Shown: positions 26,524 to 34,964, numbered from the stretch's first letter. The stretch: DNA of 64,000 nucleotides from Pedosphaera sp. (GCA_025359965.1 JANYDC010000159.1:37702-101701); one strand, 5' to 3'. A program made the numbers and translations. The notes: generated from the sequence alone by a model not told the origin.

Positions 26524-26785
26524 TGGCAGCCACGGAAAAACACTGAAGCGGGACTCGGGGGGGGTACAGCGGATTTCATGGACTGGGTAGGATGGGGCTG
26601 GGAATTTTCAAACTGGGAGAGAAAAGACAGAGTCGTTAGAACGGATGGAGAGTTTTTTGATGGGGGACGCGCCGGGTCTACAGGGAAATCGCGGTTTAAA
26701 AATTCCAATTCCGGTCCCCATCCTTCCCAATCTGCAAAATCCGCGGTACCCCTCCCGTTTCGTTCCGTGTATTCCGGTGGAATCC
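26524..26785. mobile_element. Imperfect long inverted repeat (MITE-like)
   Basis: The left arm (AGCCACGGAA.., GGGGGGGTACAGCGGATTT, GGTAGGATGGGGCTGGGA; about 26526-26605) is mirrored by the right arm (CCCCATCCTTCCCAATCT, AAAATCCGCGGTACCCCTCC, GTTCCGTG; about 26710-26785). The central unpaired part is about 100 bases. The arms are diverged, so it is old. It fills the gap between the exported-protein gene and flgL. ORFs on either strand across it look like chance products of the palindrome. Confidence 0.6.
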
Positions 26786-26805
26786 GTGCTTACAAACTCT
26801 CTCCT

Positions 26806-27741
26806 TTAGTGAAGGTAGTCGAGGAGGGACATATTCATGATGGTGCCGGCGGATTGGAGGGCGGCTTTGTAAGCGTTTTGGGTTTCATTGAGGTTGACCA
26901 GGGTTTGGGCGAGATCAGCATCGACGGCACCGGATACTTGGGCTTCGAGCGCGCTGTGGCGGTCGCTGTGGGCGGAATCGGAGGATTCAAGACGCGATTG
27001 GGTGGCCCCGTTTAAGCCATATTGATAGATGATGTTTTCCTCGTCCTTCTTAAGGTTGGCGACATCTACCGTATTTACCGCGGCCTTATCACCACTCCGC
27101 AGGTTTTGCGCCATGTTGATGAGGTGATTAAAGAAATCGGCTCCGGAACGCGTATCGGTGATGACGCCGCTGGGGCCAACGCCTGTGTCGTTGGAACCCA
27201 CTGCTCCAGCACTGAGAGTGGTGCCAGGAGCGATTTCGCTTTCGCGAAGGTTGGCATTTCCTGTGTAGACCACCGCAGTGGGATGTCCGTCGGCGTCGCG
27301 GGTGACTTCGTAAGGTTTTTTTTGATCGAGAGTGCCAGCGTAAACGTAGCTGCCATTGAAGGAGGTGTTCATCAGATCAACGACTTGGCTGATCAGTTGA
27401 TCCACTTGGTCTGCGTATCCATTTAAATCAGTCTGACTGTTGACTCCGTTGGCTGAAACCGCGATTTCCCCGGCTTTGTCTGAAACCCCCTTAATTCCCT
27501 TTAGCACTCCGTAGCTAACGTTACCAAGATCGCGCTGGGCGGCGATATTGCTTTTATATTGGTCAATGGTGCGGCTTTCCGTCTGTTTTTCCATGACCTG
27601 ACGCACGGCGTTGGGATCGTCCGAGGAATTCTGGATGCGCTGGCCGGTGGCAGCCTGGTTTTGGAGACGTGCCTGGCGGCTGGCGAGATCGCCCAACTGG
27701 TTGACAAGGCCGTTCGGGAAGCTGCTGATCGTGACGCGCAT
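26806..27741 (-). CDS. flgL: Flagellar hook-associated protein 3 (FlgL)
   Basis: FlgL is the hook-filament junction protein that caps the FlgK layer and seats the flagellin filament. The 311 residues have the flagellin-like N-terminal coiled-coil segment (GLVNQLGDLASRQARLQNQA, SSDDPNAVRQVMEKQ) and the C-terminal helix pair (ALEAQVSGAVDADLAQTLVN, LNETQNAYKAALQSAGTIMN), with a variable central domain (YVYAGTLDQKKPYEVTRDAD). It is the last gene of the flagellar block, which starts at flhB. It is separated from flgK by a palindromic element. No flagellin gene is in the window. Confidence 0.92.
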   Translation of the reverse strand: MRVTISSFPNGLVNQLGDLASRQARLQNQAATGQRIQNSSDDPNAVRQVMEKQTESRTIDQYKSNIAAQRDLGNVSYGVLKGIKGVSDKAGEIAVSANGVNSQTDLNGYADQVDQLISQVVDLMNTSFNGSYVYAGTLDQKKPYEVTRDADGHPTAVVYTGNANLRESEIAPGTTLSAGAVGSNDTGVGPSGVITDTRSGADFFNHLINMAQNLRSGDKAAVNTVDVANLKKDEENIIYQYGLNGATQSRLESSDSAHSDRHSALEAQVSGAVDADLAQTLVNLNETQNAYKAALQSAGTIMNMSLLDYLH

Positions 27742-27778
27742 ATTTGTTTTAGGTGAGGAGAATCACGAGGGGGGTGAA

Positions 27779-27917
27779 TATGGAGTGCGGTGGCAGAGCG
27801 CCGAACGGCGACACCGCCTTCCAAAGGGAGCAGTGAGATTGAGGTACTCGGACTTCCATCAGTCTATGATTCATGCCAAAGCGGTGTCGGCGCTTAGTTC
27901 TGCCACCGCACTCCATA
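27779..27917. mobile_element. MITE/REP-like palindrome between flgK and flgL
   Basis: TATGGAGTGCGGTGGCAGA at 27779-27797 is repeated exactly, inverted, at 27899-27917, and the similarity continues inward (CGACACCGC on the left, GCGGTGTCG on the right). Total length is about 139 bases. The element begins 38 bases upstream of the flgL start and ends 7 bases before the flgK stop codon. It resembles palindromic elements scattered through genomes of this phylum. In the transcript it would form a long stem-loop that could reduce flgL expression relative to flgK or stabilise the upstream message. Confidence 0.8.
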
Positions 27918-27924
27918 TAGATGC

Positions 27925-29352
27925 TCATTGTTTCATGTTGATGACGGTTTGCAGCATTTCATCAATGGTGGTGACGACTTTGGCGGTGGCGGCGAAGGCT
28001 TTTTGGAATTTGATGAGGTTGGTCATTTCCTCGTCAACCGAAACGCCGCTGATGGAATCACGCTGACGGGTGAGCATGGACATGTTTAAGTCGTTGCTGG
28101 TGACGTCCTTATTGGCGGCGTTGAGTGCCTCCCCTAGTCCGCTGACGGCATGGCCGTAGGCTTGGGCGATGGTTTGACCTTTAAGCCCCGAGAATTTTTC
28201 GGAACTCATATCCGCGATTTGAAGCAGTATCTTATTGTTCCCGGTTTGCCCGGCGGCATCGGAGGCTTGGAGGAGGGATGGGTCGGCAGTGATATCCGTG
28301 TTAACGGCGATGTCCGAGGCATCTGTCCCGGTAAAAAGTGGTGCGCCCGTGGTGTCATTCAACCCAAACCCCGCCGAGTGGATCGTATTGACGCGTTCGA
28401 TGAACTGGGCGGCAAGGGTGTCAAAATTCTGGCGCAACTGAGCTAGGTCGCCATCTCGCGCGGTAATAGCCCCCTCGATGGACCCTCCGGCGATGGCTAA
28501 AGTCTGTCCGCCAGTCTTGGCCTGAACGAGCATCTGACCGCCACCCGCATCGAACAGATTCAGGGAATCGACCTGATTGGAGCCATCGACGAGGACGGTT
28601 CCATCGACCACTATATTCGTCATACTCCCGTTTTCGACGGTGCTAAAATTCATTACTCCAGCCAATTCCTCAAGGCGGGATTGGCGGGTATCCCGAAGAT
28701 CGTTGGCAAACGACCCACTGGCGTCCTCGGCGCGGGCGATCTGCTTGTTAAGGCTGGCGATGTTGCCCAGAAGCTGATTGGCCTTGTCGACATCAGGTTG
28801 AAGTCCGCTGTTGATCTGACTAGCCAGATCTTTAAGACGAGTGTCGTTGGATCGAAACTTATCAGCCAGCGAGACTGCCTTGTCCAACACAAGCTTGCGC
28901 TCGGTGGCGCTGCTGGGGGAGTTGGCGAGGGAACTAAAGGAATTGAAGAAATCGGAAAGGGACTCGTTCAGACCATGCTGGGTGCCGGTGCTTTGAGCGG
29001 CAGCCGATCCCTCGGCGGAGGAAGAGCGACGGTCAATGGATTGGGAAAGCGCTGATTGCGCCTGATCCAAAATACTCTGACGCGATTTGAGTGAGGAGCT
29101 TTCGCCGGTTGATTTAATGATCTCGGTATCTAGCGCCTTGTCGCGGATCTGGTCCACTGATGTGGCAATGGCACCTGTGCCGACGGGGCCGGCCAAAGTC
29201 TGGACAGTGGGCGCGGCCTCAATGCGAACGCGCTGGCGTGAATAGGCGGCATTGCTGGCGTTGGCCAGGTTGTGACCGGTGACTTCGATGGCCACCTGCT
29301 GCGTCTGAAGGCTTCGCGCGCTGCTGCTGAGAGATCCAAATAGGCTGGCCAT
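27925..29352 (-). CDS. flgK: Flagellar hook-associated protein 1 (FlgK)
   Basis: FlgK is the hook-filament junction protein. Translation from the ATG at 29352 gives 475 residues beginning MASLFGSLSSSARSLQTQQV; an in-frame extension upstream to 29424 runs into flgN and is rejected. The basal-body-rod signature (GHNLANASNAAYSRQRVRIE) lies at the N-terminus. The conserved C-terminal helix (SVDEEMTNLIKFQKAFAATA) and the following TIDEMLQTVINMKQ are present, with FlgK-type central regions (LLGNIASLNKQIARAEDASG). It is 13 bases downstream of flgN, its export chaperone gene, in the usual chaperone-client order. Confidence 0.95.
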   Translation of the reverse strand: MASLFGSLSSSARSLQTQQVAIEVTGHNLANASNAAYSRQRVRIEAAPTVQTLAGPVGTGAIATSVDQIRDKALDTEIIKSTGESSSLKSRQSILDQAQSALSQSIDRRSSSAEGSAAAQSTGTQHGLNESLSDFFNSFSSLANSPSSATERKLVLDKAVSLADKFRSNDTRLKDLASQINSGLQPDVDKANQLLGNIASLNKQIARAEDASGSFANDLRDTRQSRLEELAGVMNFSTVENGSMTNIVVDGTVLVDGSNQVDSLNLFDAGGGQMLVQAKTGGQTLAIAGGSIEGAITARDGDLAQLRQNFDTLAAQFIERVNTIHSAGFGLNDTTGAPLFTGTDASDIAVNTDITADPSLLQASDAAGQTGNNKILLQIADMSSEKFSGLKGQTIAQAYGHAVSGLGEALNAANKDVTSNDLNMSMLTRQRDSISGVSVDEEMTNLIKFQKAFAATAKVVTTIDEMLQTVINMKQ

Positions 29353-29365
29353 GATGAAGCGGTGG

Positions 29366-29863
29366 TTAACCGACGGCTTGGTACAATGAAAAACCTGATG
29401 GAGCGTTCTGCGAGGTGGTGCCACCTGCGTTGTAGGTGCGGAGGTCGCTACCAGGAAAGAGTGTTTTCATCATGCGCCCCATCAGTTCCAGTGATTGGGC
29501 GAGGAGCATGTGGTTTTGGCGGGCTCGCTGCTGCACGCGAACCAGGAGTTGATTGTTTTCCTGCACGAGTGCGGAGACGAGGAGTCCATAATCGGAGGGC
29601 AAACAGGGGATGAGCGCGGCAAAATCGGCGCAGACAGGCAAGCCGGGTGATCCAGCCAACTCGGCCTGGCGACGCTCGCGCTCCTCACGGGCTCTTTGGA
29701 TGGCAAGACTTTGCACCTGAACGGATTCGACGGATTGAAGCACGCCATCCGCCTCGCGCCGCATGACCATCTCCTGCTGCTCGTCGAGACGGGCCAGCAT
29801 CTCGCCGTACTGCTCAAGCTCCTCGCGAAGAGCGGCGACGAGACGTTTGATAAGGGGTACCAT
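29366..29863 (-). CDS. flgN: FlgN-type flagellar export chaperone
   Basis: This 165-residue, mostly helical protein has a long amphipathic N-terminal helix (LVAALREELEQYGEMLARLD) and heptad-like stretches typical of FlgN, the cytoplasmic chaperone for FlgK and FlgL. The match is by fold pattern and place in the operon (between flgJ and flgK), because FlgN sequences are poorly conserved. The C-terminal 30 residues are Gly/Ser/Asn-rich and likely flexible. There is no membrane segment or signal peptide. Confidence 0.8.
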   Translation of the reverse strand: MVPLIKRLVAALREELEQYGEMLARLDEQQEMVMRREADGVLQSVESVQVQSLAIQRAREERERRQAELAGSPGLPVCADFAALIPCLPSDYGLLVSALVQENNQLLVRVQQRARQNHMLLAQSLELMGRMMKTLFPGSDLRTYNAGGTTSQNAPSGFSLYQAVG

Positions 29864-29875
29864 AGTTAACTGAGG

Positions 29876-30277
29876 TTAGTCGGCGGTGGCCGGAGTAGAA
29901 TTCTTGGCTATCGCCTTGGATTGGCGGGAAAGCTGGGTTTGCAAGGCGCTGGCCAGACCAATTCCGCCGCCCTGGGTGATTTGATCCGCGAGGTTCTGAG
30001 TCACCAGATCGTTGTAGATGGCGCCCACGGCTCCCCCACCCTTGGACCCGCCCACGAAAGGCAATTTTGAGGCGGTAAGAATCTGTTTGACCATGATGCC
30101 TTCAAACTGGCGGCAGGAGGCTTCGATTTTGGCTTCATCGGAGTCCTTGGCGCTTTGTTTGTCGAGAACGCTGGAAAATGTTGTGGCGGGGGCGGCGGTT
30201 CTGGAGGCAACAGGACGGGACATGAGTTCCGCACCGTGCGCAGGAGAGGAGGAGAAGTTTATGGGTGCGGTGGGCAT
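29876..30277 (-). CDS. flgJ: Rod-binding protein FlgJ, N-terminal domain only
   Basis: This 133-residue protein consists of the rod-binding domain (about residues 40-110: CRQFEGIMVKQILTASKLPF, then YNDLVTQNLADQITQGGGIG) without the muramidase half found in enterobacterial FlgJ. The short form is common outside the Gammaproteobacteria, where a separate peptidoglycan hydrolase opens the wall. The N-terminal 35 residues are low-complexity (MPTAPINFSSSPAHGAELMS). It lies between flgI and flgN with 5-13 base gaps, so it is part of the same transcript. Confidence 0.88.
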   Translation of the reverse strand: MPTAPINFSSSPAHGAELMSRPVASRTAAPATTFSSVLDKQSAKDSDEAKIEASCRQFEGIMVKQILTASKLPFVGGSKGGGAVGAIYNDLVTQNLADQITQGGGIGLASALQTQLSRQSKAIAKNSTPATAD

Positions 30278-30282
30278 GGGTT

Positions 30283-31389
30283 TTATCGCAAGACGAGTTC
30301 GGCCTGGAGTGAGCCGGCCTCTTTCATGGCCTGGAAGATGGACATCATATCGCGCGGGGTCACTCCGATGGCGTTGAGGCCAGCGGCGACTTTTTCGATG
30401 GTGGGCATGTCATCAAGGGCGATGAGGCGGCCCTTGGATTCCTTGACGCGCAGGTTGCTGCGATCAGTGACTGTGGTGTTCCCACCCTGACTGAGGGGGT
30501 TGGGCTGGGAGACGTCCTGACTGGTGGAAACAGTGATGGTCAGATCACCGTGGGACACCGCACAACTGGAAATTTTAATGCGCGAGGTGGCCACAATGGT
30601 GCCGGTGCGCTCATTGATAATAACGCGGGCGGCAACATCGGGCGATACCTCAATGTTTTCAAGTTTGGAAAGCAGTTGCACAGGGGAGTCATCAAGACCC
30701 TCGGGGATGGCGACGCGAACGGTGCTGATATCCAGGGCCAGGGCGGAATCCGGGTAAACCTCATTGATGGCATCAGCCATGCGGGCCGCAGTCGTGAAAT
30801 CAGGCTCACGCAGCAAAAAATCGAGGTGGTGTTCTCGCACCATGAGGGAGGGTGGTTCACGGTCGACGATGGCGCCGTTGGCAATTTTAGCCACAGTGGG
30901 ATGGTTCTTTTGCACGGTGGTTCCGCCAGTGCCGTTGACAAAACCGCCCACGGCCAAAACCCCCTGGGCCACGGCGTAGGCCAGCTTTGAATCGCGAGCT
31001 CCGTAAAGCGGGGTTTGGAGCAGGGTGCCGCCCTGGAGCGATTGCGCGTCGCCCATGGCGGAAACGGTGACATCAATACGGGCGCCCTGTTTGGTGAAAG
31101 GTTTGATATCGGCCGTGACCCACACTGCCGCAATGTTCTTGGCGGAAATAGCGGAGGCGGGAATGTTGACCCCGAATCGTTGCATGGCGTTGGCGGCCAT
31201 CTGAAGGGTGTAACTTTGGTTTTTATCCCCATCGCCGTTGAGACCGACCACCAGGCCAATGCCGAGCAATTGATTTTCCTGTACGCCAGCCACCGTGGCG
31301 ATGTCCTTAATTCGCGAGCCGATGCCCTTGAGTTCAGCACCGAGAAGGCGGGGCACAAGGAAGAGGAGGATGAGGATGGCAAATCTCAT
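30283..31389 (-). CDS. flgI: Flagellar P-ring protein FlgI
   Basis: FlgI is the periplasmic P-ring subunit surrounding the rod in the peptidoglycan layer. The 368-residue product from the ATG at 31389 has a signal peptide (MRFAILILLFLVPRLLGA). The standard FlgI motifs follow: RIKDIATVAGVQENQLLGIG, LVVGLNGDGDKN, VTVSAMGDAQSLQGGTLLQT and VIINERTGTIVA, with the C-terminal VAAGLNAIGVTPRDMMSIFQ. An upstream in-frame ATG at 31425 would overlap flgH and lacks a signal sequence. The gene follows flgH closely and precedes flgJ by 5 bases, as in most flg operons. Confidence 0.96.
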   Translation of the reverse strand: MRFAILILLFLVPRLLGAELKGIGSRIKDIATVAGVQENQLLGIGLVVGLNGDGDKNQSYTLQMAANAMQRFGVNIPASAISAKNIAAVWVTADIKPFTKQGARIDVTVSAMGDAQSLQGGTLLQTPLYGARDSKLAYAVAQGVLAVGGFVNGTGGTTVQKNHPTVAKIANGAIVDREPPSLMVREHHLDFLLREPDFTTAARMADAINEVYPDSALALDISTVRVAIPEGLDDSPVQLLSKLENIEVSPDVAARVIINERTGTIVATSRIKISSCAVSHGDLTITVSTSQDVSQPNPLSQGGNTTVTDRSNLRVKESKGRLIALDDMPTIEKVAAGLNAIGVTPRDMMSIFQAMKEAGSLQAELVLR

Positions 31390-31400
31390 GTTGTGAGGCT

Positions 31401-32045
31401 TCAGAATGGCGCAACTTTGTCCCAAATGCTGGTGAACCAGCCCTTCTTCTGAACGTTGGAAACAGCGCCGGAAGAGACATATTTGATGGTGGCATCGGCC
31501 AGATTATAACTAAAAACGGTATTGTTGGCCTGGACATCATCCTCGCGCACCACTCCGCGCAGGATGGCATCCTGGGTTTCCCCGCTAAAGGCTGTCTTGC
31601 GGCTTCCCTCGACAATCAGATTTCGGTTGGGAAGAACGTCAATGATCCGCACGGCAATGCGGGCGGTAATCTTCTCGCTGTTGGCGATCTGGCCGCCACC
31701 GTTAAAGTCACTCGAGGCGCCAAAGTTCATGGAGGGAAACTTCCCGCCTTTGGTCAAAAACTTCATGGCCTCAGGGCCGTAGAGAAAGGAGCTAATACTG
31801 GCATCCGCGCTGGATTTGCGCGCAGTCTTGGTGCTTTGATCCTTGGTGGCGGAGTTGTTTTCCTGAATGACTATAGTCAGGATATCGCCCACTTTTGTGC
31901 CTCTTTTGTCGGCGAACAAAGAACGGGAATCAGCGGACCAAAGAGATTGCGCGGAAAGGGACACGGGTTGCACCGCCGCGCCGAAAACGAGCAGAGCGCA
32001 CAGCAGTGAGAAGGAGTTAGAGAGTAATTGAAACAGTGTTTTCAT
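31401..32045 (-). CDS. flgH: Flagellar L-ring protein FlgH, without an obvious lipobox
   Basis: FlgH is the outer-membrane L-ring subunit. The start at 32045 (MKTLFQLLSNSFSL) gives 214 residues with a signal-type N-terminus, ending near QSLWSADSRSLFADKRGTKV. The family core is present: VGDILTIVIQENNSATKDQS, GQIANSEKITARIAVRIIDV, LPNRNLIVEGSRKTAF and ILRGVVREDDVQANNTVFSY. A typical FlgH is a lipoprotein with Cys at the cleavage site. Here the only nearby Cys (about residue 16) lies inside the hydrophobic core and no LxxC at the processing site is seen. The gene overlaps the end of flgA by about 29 bases. Presence of P- and L-ring genes shows a didermal envelope. Confidence 0.94.
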   Translation of the reverse strand: MKTLFQLLSNSFSLLCALLVFGAAVQPVSLSAQSLWSADSRSLFADKRGTKVGDILTIVIQENNSATKDQSTKTARKSSADASISSFLYGPEAMKFLTKGGKFPSMNFGASSDFNGGGQIANSEKITARIAVRIIDVLPNRNLIVEGSRKTAFSGETQDAILRGVVREDDVQANNTVFSYNLADATIKYVSSGAVSNVQKKGWFTSIWDKVAPF

Positions 32046-32985
32046 CCTGAACCTTTCCGCGAAATTCGCGTTTTGAATTGGAGTTTCGCACACGGATGCT
32101 GCTGCCCAGCAGCCCATCCTCAAGTGCCTCGACTTTAACGGAAATAACCATGGCGCCCTGCCGCACCTGCGCCTCGATGAGCGCTCCGCGAACCACCAGG
32201 GGGCGCTGGCGAAAGAGCCGGTTGCTTAGCGAGGCCCCGGCAGGCACAGAATCATTGAATTCCAGATCGCGTTCGACCGGCAGTTCCAGCATGGGTTCGC
32301 GGACGGAAAGCAGATCACGGCGCTCAAATCCTATCGGGGCATTGGCCACCAGCGTGCCCCGTGCGATCAGAGCCCGGGCGACTGGAAGGTCATGCCAAAT
32401 TCGGGCCTGCAAGCTCATGGCGTATTGTCCGATTGATTCGTTGCCGGCAAAAAGCTCAAAGCGGATGCTGAAGGCCGACAAAATGCCGCCTGCAGGAATA
32501 TCGAGAATCTTGATTCCCAGCCGTTCATCGGGAACTGTCACCGGCGTCCAGCTTTGAGCAAAGCGCAGGTCGAGCTCACCGCGGTCACGCACATGGTCCT
32601 CCTGCAAACGAGCCGTGATCAGTTTTCTCACCAGGTCTTCACTCACAACCTTGACCTTGCGAGTCAGGCGAATTGTTTCGGCCCCGACCCATGCGGGAAG
32701 CTCGAAGGCAGGTTCGGCATTGTGGATGAGGATGTTGATTTGTGCTCGGGAAATCAGGGCAACACGCCCGATACCGGGAGAGGGGCCCAAACGGATGAGA
32801 GGCACGGAAGTTTTTTGAGATGGGGGAAGAATATCCTGAAGATAGACGGCATCGGCGGTGATCTGCACCTCGGGAAGGAGTGTGAGGATGTTGGTGACAC
32901 CCGGGAAGGACTGGCTTGCACCCGTTTGTGCCAGGAGGGGGGCGGACCCCACTGTTATTGCAAGGATGAAGAGAAGAAATTTCAT
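32017..32985 (-). CDS. flgA: Flagellar P-ring assembly protein FlgA
   Basis: FlgA is the periplasmic chaperone for P-ring assembly. The 322 residues begin with a signal peptide (MKFLLFILAITVGSAPLLAQ). An SAF-type domain and the C-terminal FlgA domain (about 190-322) follow: VARALIARGTLVANAPIGFE, RLFRQRPLVVRGALIEAQVR and QGAMVISVKVEALEDGLLGS. This form is longer than minimal FlgA because of an N-terminal domain (VQITADAVYLQDILPPSQK) found in many non-enteric homologues. The 3' end overlaps the flgH start, indicating translational coupling, and flgG ends 3 bases upstream of its start. Confidence 0.93.
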   Translation of the reverse strand: MKFLLFILAITVGSAPLLAQTGASQSFPGVTNILTLLPEVQITADAVYLQDILPPSQKTSVPLIRLGPSPGIGRVALISRAQINILIHNAEPAFELPAWVGAETIRLTRKVKVVSEDLVRKLITARLQEDHVRDRGELDLRFAQSWTPVTVPDERLGIKILDIPAGGILSAFSIRFELFAGNESIGQYAMSLQARIWHDLPVARALIARGTLVANAPIGFERRDLLSVREPMLELPVERDLEFNDSVPAGASLSNRLFRQRPLVVRGALIEAQVRQGAMVISVKVEALEDGLLGSSIRVRNSNSKREFRGKVQDENTVSITL

Positions 32986-32987
32986 GC

Positions 32988-33773
32988 TTATCCCCTGCGC
33001 AGGTTGTTGCTGATTTGCATCATCTCATCGGCGGCCTGCACCGCCTTCGAGTTCACCTCGTAAGCGCGCTGGGCGATGATCATATTCACCATTTCCTCGA
33101 CCACCTTGACGTTGGAGAGTTCCAGCCAACCCTGTTGAACCTCGCCATAACCGTTGGTGCCAGGCTGGCCTGCTTCGGCTGTTCCTGAAGCATTGGTGCT
33201 TCGGTACAGGTTGCCTCCCAGGCTCTCCAATCCGGCCGGATTGGCGAACCGGACCAGGCTCAAAGTGGCAGTTTGTCGGCCGGCCGGGCCTTCGGTGGTC
33301 ACCAAACCCGTGTTTGAAATGGAAACTTTGGTCGTTCCGGGGGCGACAGTGGGGAAGCCACCCACCACCTTTAAACCGTCGCTGGTTTGGACGGTGCCAT
33401 CCGACCCGACCTTAAAAGAGCCATCGCGCGTGAAGCCGCGGCTTCCATCAGCGAGCACCACCTCAAAAAATCCATCCCCCTTGATGGCCATGTTCCAATT
33501 CTCCCCGGTTTCACTCAATTCGCCCGTGGTGAAAATTTTGGAGGTCGCGACCAGGCGGGAACCATGACCGACTTGGGCCGCAGTTGGAACAGTCGCACCG
33601 CCGCCCTGGTCCGAGCCGGAGGCCCGGGTGGTCTGGTACAGCAGGTCTTGAAACTCCGCTTTGCTTCGCTTGAACCCCGTGGTGTTGACGTTGGCCAGAT
33701 TGTTGGCAATAACATCGAGATTAGTCTGCTGCGATTGCATCCCGGCGGCTGAGGTGTACAGGGCTCTTATCAT
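32988..33773 (-). CDS. flgG: Flagellar distal rod protein FlgG
   Basis: FlgG is the distal rod subunit. The 261 residues show the flagellar rod signature near the start (MIRALYTSAAGMQSQQTNLD, then VIANNLANVNTTGFKRSK), the FlgG-type insert, the central FLGE/F/G-like region (NMAIKGDGFFEV) and the C-terminal helix (NVKVVEEMVNMIIAQRAYEV, ending DEMMQISNNLRRG). Length matches the family. It lies between flgF and flgA in the standard order and is 16 bases downstream of flgF. Confidence 0.97.
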   Translation of the reverse strand: MIRALYTSAAGMQSQQTNLDVIANNLANVNTTGFKRSKAEFQDLLYQTTRASGSDQGGGATVPTAAQVGHGSRLVATSKIFTTGELSETGENWNMAIKGDGFFEVVLADGSRGFTRDGSFKVGSDGTVQTSDGLKVVGGFPTVAPGTTKVSISNTGLVTTEGPAGRQTATLSLVRFANPAGLESLGGNLYRSTNASGTAEAGQPGTNGYGEVQQGWLELSNVKVVEEMVNMIIAQRAYEVNSKAVQAADEMMQISNNLRRG

Positions 33774-33789
33774 ATTCGGTCAGCGAAAA

Positions 33790-34536
33790 TCAGGCACCCA
33801 GTTCGGAAATCACTTTGCCCATGCGCTCGTCTTGAACTTGAATAATGCGCTGGTTGGCCTCGGATGAGCGCATGACCGCAATCAGATCGGTCATTTCGCG
33901 CATGGTGGAGGTGTTCGCAGCCTCAATGTAACCCGATCGAACCGTCGAGTTGTTGGCAGGGAAAGGCTGAAGGCCGGGCTGTGCGGCCGAGAAAAGTCCC
34001 CCTCCGGATTGGACCAGAAGCGCGGGATTGTTGAAATCCATCAATTTGATCCGCCCGCGAACGTCGGAGCCCTGAACCACGTCACCCCGTTCTGTCACGG
34101 TGATGGGATTGCTGTTATTAGGATCAATCGTGATGGGGCCTCCTTGCCCCTGGACCGGGTAGCCGGATTTGGTAACCAGCTCGCCACGAGCGCTGATCCC
34201 AAATTCACCGTCACGCGTGTAGGCAAGACTGCCGTCGGGACGCTGGACTTCGAAAAATCCGGGGCCTTGGATGGCCATGTCGGTCGCTTTGCGAGTGGCC
34301 TGAAGTTCGCCCTGCGAAAAATTGGTCTGAACTTGAGAAAGGGGCTGGACCCATTGGGCAGGGCGTCCCCCTTGGGACGAGGCTTGTGCCTGAAGGCCCG
34401 ACTCAACGGCAGAGAAGGAGATATCCTGCTTTTTGTAACCGGGGACAGAACTGGCCGAAATGTTCTGTGCGATGGCGTCCTGCCAACGTTCGTTGGCGCT
34501 TAGAGCTGAAGCGGCCTGATATAAACTCACATTCAC
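33790..34536 (-). CDS. flgF: Flagellar proximal rod protein FlgF
   Basis: This 248-residue rod-family protein has the N-terminal helix (SLYQAASALSANERWQDAIA with QNISASSVPGYKKQDISF), the shared core (MAIQGPGFFEVQRPDGSLAY, FGISARGELVTKSGYPVQGQ) and the C-terminal helix (EMTDLIAVMRSSEANQRIIQ). The relatives most like it are FlgF or generic flagellar hook-basal body proteins; the place next to flgG supports FlgF. The start is a GTG (34536). The upstream 168-base gap to the small ORF (34537-34704) holds no gene and may contain a secondary promoter. Confidence 0.9.
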   Translation of the reverse strand: MNVSLYQAASALSANERWQDAIAQNISASSVPGYKKQDISFSAVESGLQAQASSQGGRPAQWVQPLSQVQTNFSQGELQATRKATDMAIQGPGFFEVQRPDGSLAYTRDGEFGISARGELVTKSGYPVQGQGGPITIDPNNSNPITVTERGDVVQGSDVRGRIKLMDFNNPALLVQSGGGLFSAAQPGLQPFPANNSTVRSGYIEAANTSTMREMTDLIAVMRSSEANQRIIQVQDERMGKVISELGA

Positions 34537-34704
34537 GACAGACCGGTAAGCAGCGGGCGTGCCATCACCGTAAAGCCCTTGGTTTCAACGGTGATTACGT
34601 TTGATGAGCGCATATTTGCCGTGTGAACAAGGTGGAATTTGCCGAGATCGAAGCAGGAGGGGGAAGGGTTTGGCCGGGACACTGACGAAGGGAGGTTCTT
34701 GGAA

Positions 34705-34959
34705 CTAATAGACGCATTGGACTTCCGTCACCAAACCGCAGGCACATTCAATGCGAATATGAGTCACCACATCACCTTCTTTTTGCAGAGTGATCTTACT
34801 CTCACCGTGAGCCTTGGGCGTGGATGGAGAGGAGACGGATGCTCCTCCGTTGGTAAGAGCTGGGGCTGTCAAAGGTTGAAACTGGCTGGAAGTTGCGGGC
34901 TTTTGCGAATTCAATCCCATTGAAGGAATGAATGGAACAAAGGTGTTTTTGGCAGCCAC
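34705..34959 (-). CDS. Small conserved flagellar-locus protein of unknown function
   Basis: This is an 84-residue protein with GTG start, beginning 5 bases after the motB stop. The N-terminal 50 residues are Pro/Ser/Thr-rich and probably disordered (QPLTAPALTNGGASVSSPST). The C-terminal 34 form an apparent small beta domain (ESKITLQKEGDVVTHIRIEC, then ACGLVTEVQCVY) with two or three Cys. It does not look like FlgM, FliL or a chaperone. Its fixed place between motB and flgF, and codon usage like the neighbours, suggest a real flagellar accessory protein. The Cys pair could bind metal. Confidence 0.65.
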   Translation of the reverse strand: MAAKNTFVPFIPSMGLNSQKPATSSQFQPLTAPALTNGGASVSSPSTPKAHGESKITLQKEGDVVTHIRIECACGLVTEVQCVY

Positions 34960-34964
34960 GTTGA

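Noticed and set aside
26578..27015. A 145-codon plus-strand ORF across the inverted repeat and the flgL 3' end
   Set aside because: Half of it is palindromic repeat and half is antisense to flgL.
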